Shown: one piece after another, positions 18,300-28,619 of the stretch
Position numbering within the stretch: the first letter of the stretch is position 1
Layout: the number at the start of each line of letters is the position of its first letter
Source of the DNA: Gammaproteobacteria bacterium
GTDB taxonomy: Bacteria; Pseudomonadota; Gammaproteobacteria; Steroidobacterales; Steroidobacteraceae
Direction of reading: 5' to 3'
Assembly (NCBI GenBank): GCA_028293745.1
Contig: JAQGOF010000204.1
Span: forward strand, 1 to 64,000
Length of the DNA: 64,000 bases
The notes under the pieces: generated by a model
Database searches by the model: none
What the model was told of the DNA's origin: nothing
What the model saw: only the letters and a program-made list of their open reading frames with translations
Translations under genes and position numbers: made by a program

Positions 18300-19238
18300 T
18301 CAAAGGCTGACCGCGTCGGTATTGGCGCCGCATAGGAGGACACCCACCCGCTCATTGGGTTGCGGGCGGTATGCTCCACTCAACAGCGCCGCCATTGCCG
18401 CCGCGCCGCCCGCCTCCGACGCGACTCGCAACACGCGCCAGAGTGCCTTCTGCGCCGTCTTGATATCCTCGTCCTCAACCAACACCACGCGATCTACGAA
18501 CCGCTCCGCCAGCGGGTACATCAGCTCCCCCACTTTGCGCGGAGCGAGCGAATCGGCGGCAATTCCTCCAGCCTCAGCGTCTACGGGATGACCGGCTTCC
18601 AATGCGCGATACAACGTCGGCGCAGCACGCGGCTCGACTGCAATGAGCTTCACCCTACCCTCAAACCAAGCGGCAATGCCCCCTATCAACCCGCCGCCGC
18701 CAACGCCGACGAGAAGCGTATCCAGCTCAGGGCACTGCTGCTCGGCTTCGAGACCAACCGATCCTTGACCAAGGAGGGTCTCTGGCTGATCGAAGGCATG
18801 GATCTGCATGGTGCCGGATTCGCTCGCAAATTGACGGCTGGCAGCCAGCGCATCCGCGTAAAGCTGGCCAACTACGACCAGCCGCGCGCCCAGACTGCGA
18901 ATCCGCTCCTGCTTCGTGACAGCAGCAACGCCGGGAACGAAGATGGTCGAGTGTATCTGCAGTTTGTTTGCGGCGAATGCCACAGCAAGACCGTGATTGC
19001 CTCCCGACGCCGCCACGACACCTGCTTTGGGAACTTCCCGCATCAGCACGTTGGCGAAAGCACCCCGTGGCTTGAAGGATCCCGCGTGTTGCAGCAGCTC
19101 GAGCTTGCATGCGATGGGATGAGCGCTGAGTCCGAAATCGGCCAGATCGACTTCGATGGTCGGGGTCCGGCGGATATAGGGGCGAATCAGCTCATACGTC
19201 GCAGCGACCCGCTCACGACAGATCTCAGGGGTATGCAT
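18300..19238 (-). CDS. threonine/serine dehydratase family (PLP fold type II)
   Basis: HAGSFKPRGAF PLP-Lys motif, ASGGNHG, VGVGGGGLIGG. Confidence 0.85.
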   Translation of the reverse strand: MHTPEICRERVAATYELIRPYIRRTPTIEVDLADFGLSAHPIACKLELLQHAGSFKPRGAFANVLMREVPKAGVVAASGGNHGLAVAFAANKLQIHSTIFVPGVAAVTKQERIRSLGARLVVVGQLYADALAASRQFASESGTMQIHAFDQPETLLGQGSVGLEAEQQCPELDTLLVGVGGGGLIGGIAAWFEGRVKLIAVEPRAAPTLYRALEAGHPVDAEAGGIAADSLAPRKVGELMYPLAERFVDRVVLVEDEDIKTAQKALWRVLRVASEAGGAAAMAALLSGAYRPQPNERVGVLLCGANTDAVSL

Positions 19239-19359
19239 GGCAGGTACATTCCACGGCTCGCGGGCGGGTCCGGTGGCCGCTATAGTAATTCGTAACATAG
19301 CTAAGTGGCAATATACCCGGTTCGCGCACCCAGATTCCGCGCCCCGATCCCGCGTAATC

Positions 19360-20070
19360 CTACGTCCCGTAGTCGAGCTTCGGATACCAATCCTTCGCGC
19401 GTCCTTCCGGCAACGCATCGAGGACGGTCCAGATCGGCATCAGGTCGGGCGCTCCCCGCGGGTCCTGGCCCGGGTCGGCCTGCTCGAATCCCATCTCGCC
19501 GCTCCAGAAGTGACGAATCTTCCCATCACGGCGGGTAAACACATTGAAGCCCGGAAGGTCGGATCCGTCCGGGGCAATCGCGAAGTAGTCGCGGCTGAAT
19601 TCTGCTGTCTGATCGGAATAGAGCTTCAGATCGCGCCACCCGCGCTCCTTCTTGAAGGCGACGAGCCGCTCGACCGGTGAGCGCGCGACCACGGCCAATC
19701 CAACGCGTTGCTCGATGTCACGTGCCTCGCCATTCCAGGCGCCGAGGAGTGAGGTGCACATCGGGCAGGCCCGCTCGCGCTGCGGGCCAAACATGAAGCT
19801 GTAGATCACCAGCGATTGCTTATCGCCGAACAGATCCCCAAAGCTGACCGGCCCGCGCTCACCCTCAAATCGATAGTTCTTCGTCACCTCGCCGCCCGGC
19901 GGCAGCGCACGCCGCTGCTCGGCCACGCGCTCAATGCGGCGCCTGAGCTCGATTTCTTCTGCCAGCAGGGCTTGTCGAGCCCGCCGATATTCCGCGCTCT
20001 CGTTCGGATAGCGCGTCCGGTTCTTTTCCGCCAGCTCGGCCGCAGGCGTCAGGGGTTTATTGCCAGACAT
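19360..20070 (-). CDS. DUF899 thioredoxin-like family protein
   Basis: YRFEGERGPVSFGDLFGDKQSLVIYSFMFGPQRERACPMCTSLLGAWNG. Confidence 0.8.
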   Translation of the reverse strand: MSGNKPLTPAAELAEKNRTRYPNESAEYRRARQALLAEEIELRRRIERVAEQRRALPPGGEVTKNYRFEGERGPVSFGDLFGDKQSLVIYSFMFGPQRERACPMCTSLLGAWNGEARDIEQRVGLAVVARSPVERLVAFKKERGWRDLKLYSDQTAEFSRDYFAIAPDGSDLPGFNVFTRRDGKIRHFWSGEMGFEQADPGQDPRGAPDLMPIWTVLDALPEGRAKDWYPKLDYGT

Positions 20071-20274
20071 CAGGTATCTCCTTGAATTGAAAGGAACCCG
20101 CTGCCCACTCGCGCGGGGCCTCATTTATAGACGTTCCAGCGACGCGAGATTCGACAAGCGGGGCTCAAATTGCCGCCCGCAAGTCTCCTCGGACCGCCCG
20201 TTGTGGCTCACCCCGCATCCTTTCGCAGCTGCCAGCCGTCCTAGAGGCATCTTCCCAGCCACTGAGTACGCACC

Positions 20275-20916
20275 ATGATCCTGCACACTGTCCCTGGCTC
20301 TCCCAATGGCCGTAAAGTCGAAGCCGTCATCTTTCACCTGGGGCTCGACGTCGAAATCCGCCACCACGACTTATTCACCGGCGAGCTGCGAGGCTCCGAC
20401 TATCTCGCAATCAATCCGAACGCCAAAGCACCCACCCTGGTGGATGGTGACTTCAAGCTGTGGGAATCGGCAGCCATCATGCAATACCTCGCCGACAAGG
20501 CTGGCGAGAACACACTGTTCCCACGCAATCCCCGCTCGCGCGCCGACATCACGCGTTGGCAAAGCTGGCAGGGCTTGTACTTCAATGCGGCATTGGGAAC
20601 TCTGGCATTCGAGACAATCGCCAAGCCAAGGCACAATGCCGGTCCACCAGATACAGCGCTGGTCGAGCAAGCGTGCGCAACTTTGTCGCGTTTCGCCCCC
20701 GTGCTCGACGCCCACATGGACGGGCGGAAGTACCTCGTTGATGATCAGCTCACATTAGCTGACTACTCGATGGCTGCGTTCGAACCATACGTGCATCTGG
20801 TGCCATTCAACTTCGCCCCATACCGGCATATCCATACCTACTTCGGCCGCATGCGACAGTCGGAGCACTGGCTCCGCACCGGCAAACCTGCGGCCTCACG
20901 CTCGATCGCCGCATGA
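20275..20916 (+). CDS. glutathione S-transferase family protein
   Basis: SPNGRKVEAVIFHLGLDVEIRHHDLFTGEL...LWESAAIMQYLADKAG. Confidence 0.85.
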   Translation: MILHTVPGSPNGRKVEAVIFHLGLDVEIRHHDLFTGELRGSDYLAINPNAKAPTLVDGDFKLWESAAIMQYLADKAGENTLFPRNPRSRADITRWQSWQGLYFNAALGTLAFETIAKPRHNAGPPDTALVEQACATLSRFAPVLDAHMDGRKYLVDDQLTLADYSMAAFEPYVHLVPFNFAPYRHIHTYFGRMRQSEHWLRTGKPAASRSIAA

Positions 20917-21896
20917 CCTCCGCACCGGAATCCGAAGACAGCCTGGCGCGCCAGCACCAGGCGGCGATGGCGGGCACAAGCCCGCCGTTGCCGCAACTGC
21001 AACAGGCGCGGCGTGACTTTCTCACGCTGGTCGCAAAGCTGCGCCCGGATCTGCACCGGTATTGCGCGCGTATGGTTGGTTCGGTGATCGACGGCGAAGA
21101 CGTCGTGCAGGATACGCTGGCGCGCGGTTACTACGAGCTGTCCGCCCTGAAGAAGCCTCCGGCCCTGCGGGCCTGGCTTTTTCGAATTGCGCACAATCGC
21201 GCGCTCGACTACCTGCGTCGTTACGATCGACGGATGCGTGAGCCACTCGATCTGGACACGGATGAGTTCATCGACCGGGCGTCAGACCCGGACACGCTGC
21301 TGCCGCGCGAACAGGCAGTGACCCTGGCCGTAGCTCGATTTTCCGAGCTTGCGCCGACTCCACGCAGCTGTGTGATCCTCAAGGACGTGTTGGATTACTC
21401 CCTGGAAGAGATCTCTGACGCTTTGGAGATCAGCTTGTCGGCAGTGAAGGCCGCCCTACATCGGGGCCGTGCTCGTCTGCAAGCCCTCTGCGCACAGGCC
21501 GGCGCCGATGCTGACATCATGCCGGATGTATCGCCGGCTGTTCGTCGCTACGCGGCACTCTTCAACGCCCGTGACTGGGACGCAGTTCGCGCGATGCTGA
21601 TCGACGACGTCCGCTTGGAAGTGCTGGAGGCAACGAGTCGCAGAGGCCGGAAGGAAGTTGGCGTCTACTTCAACAACTACGACGGCCGTACCAACTGGTA
21701 CATGGTCCCGGCGAGACTGGACGGCCGCGAGGGACTGGCTGTGCTGGCCTCTGCGCAGAGTGTGCAAGCAGTCAATTTCATCGAGCTGACGGTGCACCAG
21801 GATCGGATCGCTCTTATCCGCGATTTCCACCATGTGCCTTACCTGACTGCGGATGCACCTATCCAGCGCGCCGCAATCGCAGGGCATTGCCGATAA
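20913..21896 (+). CDS. ECF sigma factor with SnoaL-like C-terminal domain
   Basis: Region 2 [19 protein letters not shown], region 4 [38 protein letters not shown]-terminal SnoaL-like domain; ATGA overlap with GST. Confidence 0.8.
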   Translation: MTSAPESEDSLARQHQAAMAGTSPPLPQLQQARRDFLTLVAKLRPDLHRYCARMVGSVIDGEDVVQDTLARGYYELSALKKPPALRAWLFRIAHNRALDYLRRYDRRMREPLDLDTDEFIDRASDPDTLLPREQAVTLAVARFSELAPTPRSCVILKDVLDYSLEEISDALEISLSAVKAALHRGRARLQALCAQAGADADIMPDVSPAVRRYAALFNARDWDAVRAMLIDDVRLEVLEATSRRGRKEVGVYFNNYDGRTNWYMVPARLDGREGLAVLASAQSVQAVNFIELTVHQDRIALIRDFHHVPYLTADAPIQRAAIAGHCR

Positions 21897-24177
21897 CGCA
21901 GATCGACGAGAGACTCATGGCCAAGGCTGCAATCACCGGGCTGAGCAGCAATCCAAAAACCGGATACAAGATGCCCGCAGCGATTGGAATGCCCAGGACG
22001 TTGTAACCGAAAGCAAACCCCAGGTTCTGGCGAATATTGCGAACGGTCGCGCGGCTCAATTGACGCGCACGCACTATCCCGTTGAGGTCGCCCTTTACGA
22101 GCGTCACGTGCGCGCTCTCCATCGCAATGTCGGTTCCCGTGCCCATCGCGATACCTACATTCGCCCGCGCAAGCGCCGGCGCATCGTTGATACCGTCGCC
22201 GGCCATTGCCACGCGGCGGCCCTCCCGTTGAAAGCGTTCGACAACCGCGGCCTTCTCGTCGGGTTTGACTTCAGCAACGATGTCATCAATGGGGAGCGCC
22301 TTTCCAACCGCTTCTGCGGTCACCCGGGCATCACCGGTCAGCATGACAATCCGCAAGCCCTCCGCTTTCAAGGCTTGCAGGGCTTCCGGCGTGCTTTTCT
22401 TGATCGGATCTCCCACAGCGATGGCACCGGCAAGAGCGCCATCGACCGCGAGGTACATCACGGTACGGCCTGTGTTGAGCAGCGCGCCGACCTCGCTCTC
22501 GAGCGCAGCGATTTGCGCACCCACTTTCTCCATCAGCGCGCGATTGCCCAACACAATGACACGGCTCCCATCGGTGCCTTGCACGCCAAAACCGGTCAGT
22601 GATTGAAAATTCGCGATGTCCCGTGGCGCGATGTTCCGCTGCAGCGCGCCCGCGACAACCGCTTCAGCCAGTGGGTGCTCGCTGGAACGCTCGAGCCCGG
22701 CTGCCAGGGACAGAATCTCAACTTCACTCCACGGCTCGACCGGGATCACCCGTTCCAGCGCGGGGTGGCCCTCGGTGAGCGTACCCGTCTTATCCAGAAC
22801 CAGGGTGTCGATGTCACGCAGAGCTTCAATCGCCTGTGCATCGCGGAACAACACCCCAAGCTGCGCACCCCGCCCGCTCGCAACCATGATTGACAGGGGC
22901 GTTGCAAGCCCAAGCGCGCAGGGGCACGCGATGACGAGCACAGCAACCGCATTTACGAGGCCGTACGCGAACTTTGGATCAGGACCGATCGCCCACCAGA
23001 CACAGAACGTGACGAACGCCACCAGAATGACAGTTGGTACGAACCACGCCGCCACACGGTCAGCGATTCGCTGCAGCGGAGCACGAGTGCGCTGCGCCTT
23101 TGCGACCAGCGCGACTATCTGAGACAGAAGACTCTCTGCACCGAGGCGTTCGACCTCTACCACCAATGCGCCTGTTTGGTTGATGGTTGCCCCGACGACC
23201 CGGTCTCCCGGTGCCTTATCCACAGGGAGCGGCTCTCCGGTGAGCATCGATTCATCGACTGCCGACTGCCCCTCCAGGATCCGGCCATCTACCGGGATCT
23301 TTTCGCCGGGTCGTACCCGCACGCGATCCCCGACAGCCAATGCATCGACGGGTACATCTTCTTCGGAATGGCTGGGTTCTTCCGAATGGCCGGCGTTGAT
23401 CCGACGGGCGGTCTTTGGCGCCAGGCCGAGAAGCTGGCGAATCGCCGCACTCGTGCGCCCCCGCGCTGCAAGCTCCAACCATTCACCGAGGAGCGCCAGC
23501 GCAACTATCGACGCCGAGGCTTCGAAATACACCCCTACCATGCCATGCACATCACGCATTTCCGTGGGAAACGCGGCGGGCACGAAGGTCGCCAACAGGC
23601 TGTACAGATACGCTACCGCCACGCCGAGACCTATCAACGTGTACATGTTGGGTGAGCGATTGACGACGCCAAGCCAACCGCGCCGGTAGTAGTCCGCCGC
23701 AGCCCACAACACAACCGGGGTCGTCAGCAGTACTTCTGTGCACCGCAGAACCCACGCGCCGGCCGGTCGCAGATTCACAGGAAGCACGTGTGACAACATC
23801 GCAATGAGTACAACAGGCGCAGTCAGCGCCAGGGAAATCCAGAATTTGCGCCGAACGGCGCGCAGCTCACCGTCATCCTCCGTCGCGGTGGGCAGCAAGG
23901 GCTCGAGCGCCATCCCGCAGATCGGACAGCTCCCAGGGCCGAGCTGACGGATTTGTGGATGCATCGGGCAGGTGTAGATGGTGCCGCTCGCGGCGGGCGA
24001 TGCATCCCTCGCGCCCTGCCCACTGCCGGCACAGCAAGACTTTGCGTGCCCGTGAGCCAAGTGGTGGCCCTCGTGACTCGCACGCTGCTCCTCGTGCCCC
24101 GACTGGTGCCCGTCGTGAACCGCACGGTGGCCATCGTGGGCCCGGTCGTGCCCATCATGCGCCCGACGAGCGTTCAC
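21859..24177 (-). CDS. copA: copper-translocating P1B-type ATPase with His-rich N-terminus and heavy-metal-binding YHS-like domain
   Basis: [33 protein letters not shown] repeats; [27 protein letters not shown] start overlapping the merR stop. Confidence 0.9.
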   Translation of the reverse strand: MNARRAHDGHDRAHDGHRAVHDGHQSGHEEQRASHEGHHLAHGHAKSCCAGSGQGARDASPAASGTIYTCPMHPQIRQLGPGSCPICGMALEPLLPTATEDDGELRAVRRKFWISLALTAPVVLIAMLSHVLPVNLRPAGAWVLRCTEVLLTTPVVLWAAADYYRRGWLGVVNRSPNMYTLIGLGVAVAYLYSLLATFVPAAFPTEMRDVHGMVGVYFEASASIVALALLGEWLELAARGRTSAAIRQLLGLAPKTARRINAGHSEEPSHSEEDVPVDALAVGDRVRVRPGEKIPVDGRILEGQSAVDESMLTGEPLPVDKAPGDRVVGATINQTGALVVEVERLGAESLLSQIVALVAKAQRTRAPLQRIADRVAAWFVPTVILVAFVTFCVWWAIGPDPKFAYGLVNAVAVLVIACPCALGLATPLSIMVASGRGAQLGVLFRDAQAIEALRDIDTLVLDKTGTLTEGHPALERVIPVEPWSEVEILSLAAGLERSSEHPLAEAVVAGALQRNIAPRDIANFQSLTGFGVQGTDGSRVIVLGNRALMEKVGAQIAALESEVGALLNTGRTVMYLAVDGALAGAIAVGDPIKKSTPEALQALKAEGLRIVMLTGDARVTAEAVGKALPIDDIVAEVKPDEKAAVVERFQREGRRVAMAGDGINDAPALARANVGIAMGTGTDIAMESAHVTLVKGDLNGIVRARQLSRATVRNIRQNLGFAFGYNVLGIPIAAGILYPVFGLLLSPVIAALAMSLSSICVIGNALRLRRAG

Positions 24178-24575
24178 GCCTCGTCCTCGCCAAGCGCCTT
24201 CAAAATGGGGCAATCGGCCGCACGGCCATGCCCCGGACACGCCGCGATCAACTTCGCCAGTGCCGCGCGCACCTTCTCGAGCTCAGCGATCCGCCGCCCC
24301 ACGTCATTCAGCTTCGCCTGCGCGGACCGCTTCACACGGGCCACATCGCGCTGCGCTGACAGGGATAACAACTCGCGCACCTCTTTGAGCGTGAACCCCA
24401 AAGCCTGCGCCCGGCGGATGAAACGCAATCGGGCCAGCTCAAGCTCGCTGTACCGGCGATAACCGGACGAGAGACGCGCCTGAGGCGCGAGGAGGCCGCT
24501 GCGCTCGTAGTAGCGCACGGTGTCGATTCCAACGCCTGCACGCTTTGCCAGCGCGCCGATACCTATCGATTCCAT
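24174..24575 (-). CDS. MerR-family metal-responsive regulator
   Basis: [40 protein letters not shown]-terminal Cys motif. Confidence 0.85.
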   Translation of the reverse strand: MESIGIGALAKRAGVGIDTVRYYERSGLLAPQARLSSGYRRYSELELARLRFIRRAQALGFTLKEVRELLSLSAQRDVARVKRSAQAKLNDVGRRIAELEKVRAALAKLIAACPGHGRAADCPILKALGEDEA

Positions 24576-24601
24576 AGCTCAACTCTCCTGATCCGGCGCC
24601 C

Positions 24602-24633
24602 ATCGTAAACCTTGGACTATGGACCAGAGTCAA
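24602..24633 (-). promoter_or_regulatory. MerR-type promoter with overlong spacer
   Basis: Minus strand TTGACTCTGGTCCATAGTCCAAGGTTTACGAT: -35 TTGACT, about 19 bp spacer with imperfect dyad, -10-like TTACGA. Confidence 0.65.
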
Positions 24634-24761
24634 GCCTTGCCCGGCAAGTCCGCCGGGCCCGATGTGCTGACAGTCAGGCTGTGAGTGACAGAGAGGTATT
24701 TCCGGCGCGTCCTCGCGCCGCTACTTGGGCTCAGCAGACTGCCGCGCCCAAGTTGATAGGC

Positions 24762-24788
24762 GCGTCCGGCGCAATGAGCGCCGGACGC
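24762..24788 (-). terminator. strong hairpin downstream of the RRM gene
   Basis: Perfect 11-bp stem GCGTCCGGCGC-AATGA-GCGCCGGACGC; no clear U-tract. Confidence 0.5.
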
Positions 24789-24808
24789 GAAATCGCAGGT
24801 TCAGTAAC

Positions 24809-25090
24809 TCAGTAGCGGCGAGGGCCGCCGCCACCGCCGCCGGACCGCTGCTTGTCCTGCGCCTCATTGATCTTGAGGGAGCGGCCGTCGAGGTCCGTGC
24901 CGTTCAGCGCCTGCATCGCACGCGACGCATCGGCGTTCGACATCTCGACGAAACCGAAACCGCGCGGGCGGCCCGTGTCACGGTCGGTGATCAGGGAGAC
25001 CTTCTCAACGGTTCCGTGCTTCGAGAACAGAGCCCGAACCGCTTCTTCGGTCGCCGAAAAGGGCAGGTTTCCAACATATAACTTGGTCAA
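24809..25090 (-). CDS. RRM-type RNA-binding protein, Gly-rich C-terminus
   Basis: KLYVGNLPFSATEEAVRALFSKHGTVEKV...GRPRGFGFVEM RNP motifs. Confidence 0.9.
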   Translation of the reverse strand: MTKLYVGNLPFSATEEAVRALFSKHGTVEKVSLITDRDTGRPRGFGFVEMSNADASRAMQALNGTDLDGRSLKINEAQDKQRSGGGGGGPRRY

Positions 25091-25355
25091 TGCAATTACT
25101 CACGAAAAGAATGTAAGAGTCCGGCAGGAGCTACCTGCTGACGGGTTCGCCGTGCTTTGCGAGGGTGTCTAAACTTTGGCCGGATGATGCGCCGGGAGGC
25201 GCCAGGGGCCAAGGCAGGCAAGCCGAAAAATACGAGCTGCCTGACAGCCTACAGGGTTTTCGCGGTGATTGCTTGACTTTCGTGCTGGCAACCCTACCGC
25301 TGTTGCGTTCCTGGCACGGAAGGCGCATGGTGAGGTAGCCCATTGGAGCGACCGA

Positions 25356-25763
25356 ATGAATCTCAGTCTTATCGATGCTTTCCGGGCTTTCGGAGCCAAG
25401 CCCTACAGCCGTTTGAGGTGCGCATCCGCGATGGCGCAAGACGGCGCAATGGTGCTCAACTGCTCCTACACCTATTTCGGGCATCCCGCCCGCGGCGTGC
25501 TGCGATACGAAGATCGCCTCTCAAGGGAAACGGCTAATCCCGAGGACTCCCGTCGTCTGAGCGAGCATCTGACACTGGCGCGCGACGGAGAGTTGCCGAT
25601 CCGGATGGTCGTTACGAGCCGTACAGAGGAAAGCGGTCCGCGAAGCTTCTACGTGCGGCCTGACCTGACAGGCAAAGTCGTGAAGTTCGATGGCGACCAC
25701 TTCATCATCGACTTTACGCGTCCCGAGGAAATTGAGGCCGTCACGGCCGTTCGCCGCCGGTAA
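25356..25763 (+). CDS. conserved hypothetical protein
   Basis: Coherent 135 aa ORF MNLSLIDAFRAFGAKPYSRLRCASAMAQDG... Confidence 0.55.
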   Translation: MNLSLIDAFRAFGAKPYSRLRCASAMAQDGAMVLNCSYTYFGHPARGVLRYEDRLSRETANPEDSRRLSEHLTLARDGELPIRMVVTSRTEESGPRSFYVRPDLTGKVVKFDGDHFIIDFTRPEEIEAVTAVRRR

Positions 25764-25796
25764 CGCCGCGCGGCTTGCCGCCATTTCGGCGGCTCG

Positions 25797-26198
25797 TTAT
25801 TTCGGGTAGAAAGTCGCGTCGACCGTGTAGATGAGGCGCAATCCGCAGAGTTGCCGCGTCGCATAGCTCAACGGCCGCAGCCCCTCACACGCCAGCATGC
25901 CTTGCGAATGACGTGCCTGGTCCGCCAATGCCGCGTTGACGGCAGCGGTCAGGTCGAAAGAGCCGCCGCAGTCGGCATAAGGGCACGGGAACTCGAAAAA
26001 AGCCCGCGCAGGAGGGTGCAACTGATGCGACTGCGAAGCCGGCGTCAACCGGTTCGAGGTCTCGAATTTCAACTCGAGCTGAATGTGTTGGACCGCCGGG
26101 AACGCGATGCGCAGCACCTGTGCGGCCGAGCGGATGCGACGCAACCTGTCGGCCCGGTCCTGCGCACCGACCTCGGGGTTAGCCTTGGCCAGCCTCAT
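25797..26198 (-). CDS. hypothetical protein with conserved-looking Cys residues
   Basis: 133 aa ORF coupled (4-bp overlap) to the small basic ORF upstream. Confidence 0.5.
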   Translation of the reverse strand: MRLAKANPEVGAQDRADRLRRIRSAAQVLRIAFPAVQHIQLELKFETSNRLTPASQSHQLHPPARAFFEFPCPYADCGGSFDLTAAVNAALADQARHSQGMLACEGLRPLSYATRQLCGLRLIYTVDATFYPK

Positions 26199-26386
26199 AC
26201 GCCGTTACCAACCGGACCATCCGCGGCCTGATCTTCGACGGGTTGAGATCCTTCGGGCGCGCCCGTCTGAGGGCTCCCCGGCTCCGGTTCAGTGCGAACT
26301 TCGCGGCGCTGCTGTTTTTCCTGCTGACGAGCCTTTCTCGACAATTCCTTTTGTTTCCTTGCCTGATGATAGTTGGGCTTACGCAT
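26195..26386 (-). CDS. small basic protein (MRKPNYHQARKQKELSRKARQQEKQQRR...)
   Basis: 63 aa ORF with strongly basic N-terminus; ATGA overlap with downstream gene. Confidence 0.6.
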   Translation of the reverse strand: MRKPNYHQARKQKELSRKARQQEKQQRREVRTEPEPGSPQTGAPEGSQPVEDQAADGPVGNGV

Positions 26387-26443
26387 GTGCGCCCACTGTA
26401 CGCCATTACCGGCTGACCCGTCGGGGTAATTGCGGGGCGCCGC

Positions 26444-27373
26444 TCAACTCTTGTCACACAACTCGACATCCCCGCTCATCGTCTTCAACCGGACCTTCGC
26501 CTCGCCGGTGCCGAGCTTTCCGCGCGTGCCATTGAGCCGCCGCCCTGGGGCGTACTTGGAAACCCGCTCGGCCTCCTCCCCCATGCAATTCCTGATGTCC
26601 CCGCTGAAGGTGTTGACCTCGTACTCCAAAGAACCCTCGGGCGCGGCGCGAACCGTCAGGTCGCCACTGACAGACTCCGCATCGAGGTACGCTCCCTGCG
26701 CCAACTTCCCTTCGAATCCCACGTCACCGGACGTAGTCCGCACCCGGACGTTGTGCGCGGCATGCTCCAACCGCACGTTCATATCACCACTGACCGTAGT
26801 GGCCTCCACATCACCGCCCGCGCGATCGATCCGGATGTTGCCGCTGATCGTACTGACGTGAATTCCCGCAGCGCCCGCCTCCTTCCCACGCCCCCGCAAC
26901 ACCACATCTCCGCTGACAGTCTTGATCTCGGTGTTTTTCTGAAAGACGTCCGCTTTCACGTCGCCACTCACCGTCTTGAGCTGCAGTGCTCCTTCGACGT
27001 CCGACGCACTCACATCTGCGCTGACTCCCGAGATATCGAGATCGCTATCCCGGGGTACATGGATATGAAGAGTTGTAGTAATACTCCGGAACGAGTGATT
27101 GGGGACGACGACCTTGATGGAGATGCGCCCGTGGTCGCTCGTGGTGTCGATGCGATCGACTCCCGAGCCCACCTCGGCCCGTACTTCGACCTCCGGATTG
27201 TCCCAGGCCACCACTTGAACGCTTCCTGCGACGTTGGAGACCTCCACGGCGCCGTGAGGATCAGCGGCCATCCGCTTCTCGAAGTTGGAATCCATTCCGT
27301 GCGCGAGTCCGGCCGCGCACGTGCCCAGGAGTAACAACGCTCTTGACTGTCGAATGACGGTACGCATGATCAA
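26444..27373 (-). CDS. DUF4097 beta-strand-repeat family protein
   Basis: Repeated VSGDV/TISGNI/TVSGDM beta-solenoid strands, signal peptide. Confidence 0.85.
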   Translation of the reverse strand: MIMRTVIRQSRALLLLGTCAAGLAHGMDSNFEKRMAADPHGAVEVSNVAGSVQVVAWDNPEVEVRAEVGSGVDRIDTTSDHGRISIKVVVPNHSFRSITTTLHIHVPRDSDLDISGVSADVSASDVEGALQLKTVSGDVKADVFQKNTEIKTVSGDVVLRGRGKEAGAAGIHVSTISGNIRIDRAGGDVEATTVSGDMNVRLEHAAHNVRVRTTSGDVGFEGKLAQGAYLDAESVSGDLTVRAAPEGSLEYEVNTFSGDIRNCMGEEAERVSKYAPGRRLNGTRGKLGTGEAKVRLKTMSGDVELCDKS

Positions 27374-27978
27374 GTCCCCTCCACGGCGCGGCCGGCTTCG
27401 TGCACCGCGGTCAGCACGCGCATCTCATCCTGGTACGTGTTGACGAGCAACTCCTGCAGCAACGCGTTGCTCGGATCCTTGCCGAGCTCCGCTTCGAGGT
27501 CCCGCTTGGAATCGTTGATGGCCTGCAGGCTCGACATGACTTTCGCGCGCGACTCGGGCGGCAGGGTCGCGAGACGCGCTTCCAGATCCTTGACCAACAC
27601 CGCGCGCTCGCGGGTGTACTTGGAATCCATGATGTACGCGGCATGCCACGCGCCGGGGTCGCCGGAAGTCACATTGGGCGCATTCACCTCAACACCCGCC
27701 GGTGGCTTGCCGGGGCCTGGCAACACGGCGCGCCCGATCCAGATACCAACAGCCAGCGTGGCGATCATTGCGGCGGCGGCGAAGACCCGCATGCGGGCGG
27801 CCTGCCCGAAGCGCCGCGCCGGCTCGACCCCATCATGGGCCCGGCTGTCGCGGGCGGCGCCGGCGCGCGGCCCCTGTCCGAGCCGCGCCTCGATTCCCTG
27901 CCACAGATCCCGTGGAGGGGCGATATCCAACGGCAGATCGCGCAGGGAGCTGATCTTCCGCTCTTCGTTGCCCGTCAT
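27370..27978 (-). CDS. putative membrane anti-sigma factor
   Basis: Single TM segment, cytoplasmic N-terminus, located between an ECF sigma gene and a DUF4097 gene with ATGA overlaps on both sides. Confidence 0.65.
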   Translation of the reverse strand: MTGNEERKISSLRDLPLDIAPPRDLWQGIEARLGQGPRAGAARDSRAHDGVEPARRFGQAARMRVFAAAAMIATLAVGIWIGRAVLPGPGKPPAGVEVNAPNVTSGDPGAWHAAYIMDSKYTRERAVLVKDLEARLATLPPESRAKVMSSLQAINDSKRDLEAELGKDPSNALLQELLVNTYQDEMRVLTAVHEAGRAVEGT

Positions 27979-28598
27979 ATCAGCGAACCTCGTTCTGCGC
28001 CGTCATCGACGGCTCCCCCTCGGTCCTGGGTGCCTCTCACGAGGCACCCGTGCGACGCATGCGTCGCACCCACTCCGAGCCTCTCCCGCAACAACCCGCG
28101 TGCGCGGTGAAGCTGTGCCTTGCATGTGCCTTCCGCCACGCCGAGCATCTCTGCAGCCTCAGCATGCGAATAACCGTAAATCGCGTACAACACCAGAACG
28201 TCCCTTGCTCCTTGCGGTAACTGGCCGATGGCCGTCTCGATCTCATTCACTTCGAGCGGTGTCTCCAGCGTCCACTCCGTCTCAACAGCCTCATCCTCCA
28301 GCTCGACACTCTCGGAATCGACCAGGACCGGCGTAGCCTTGCGCCGCTTCCCGAGGGCCACATTGACCGCAATCCGATGCAGCCACGTTCCCAGCGAGCT
28401 GCGAGTCTCAAACCGGTCCAGGGCCCGCCACGCGTTGACAAACGTCTCCTGGGTGCAGTCCTCGGCCAGCGCGGTATCCCGGGTCATCCGCAGACACAAT
28501 CCATATACCTTCCCCGCATGCTCACGATAGAGCCTCTCGAAGGCGCGGGTGTCCCCGGACCGGGCCCGCTGTACCAACCACTCGTCGTGCGCAGTCAT
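27975..28598 (-). CDS. ECF-family sigma factor with repeat-encoded C-terminal tail
   Basis: DCTQETFVNAWRALDRFETRSSLGTWLHRIAVN; HAEAAEMLGVAEGTCKAQLHRARGLLRERLG, then GATHASHGCLVRGTQDRGGAVDDGAERGSLI. Confidence 0.85.
   Translation of the reverse strand: MTAHDEWLVQRARSGDTRAFERLYREHAGKVYGLCLRMTRDTALAEDCTQETFVNAWRALDRFETRSSLGTWLHRIAVNVALGKRRKATPVLVDSESVELEDEAVETEWTLETPLEVNEIETAIGQLPQGARDVLVLYAIYGYSHAEAAEMLGVAEGTCKAQLHRARGLLRERLGVGATHASHGCLVRGTQDRGGAVDDGAERGSLI
28028..28069 (-). repeat. composite repeat copy 1: 22-nt hairpin + 20-bp palindrome
   Basis: GGGTGCCTC-TCAC-GAGGCACCC + GTGCGACGCATGCGTCGCAC (plus strand). Confidence 0.9.
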
Positions 28599-28619
28599 CG
28601 ACTGCTCCGCCTCGGTCCA

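Noticed and set aside
18360-19295. 311-aa plus-strand ORF
   Set aside because: Antisense shadow of the threonine dehydratase-like gene, which has clear catalytic motifs.
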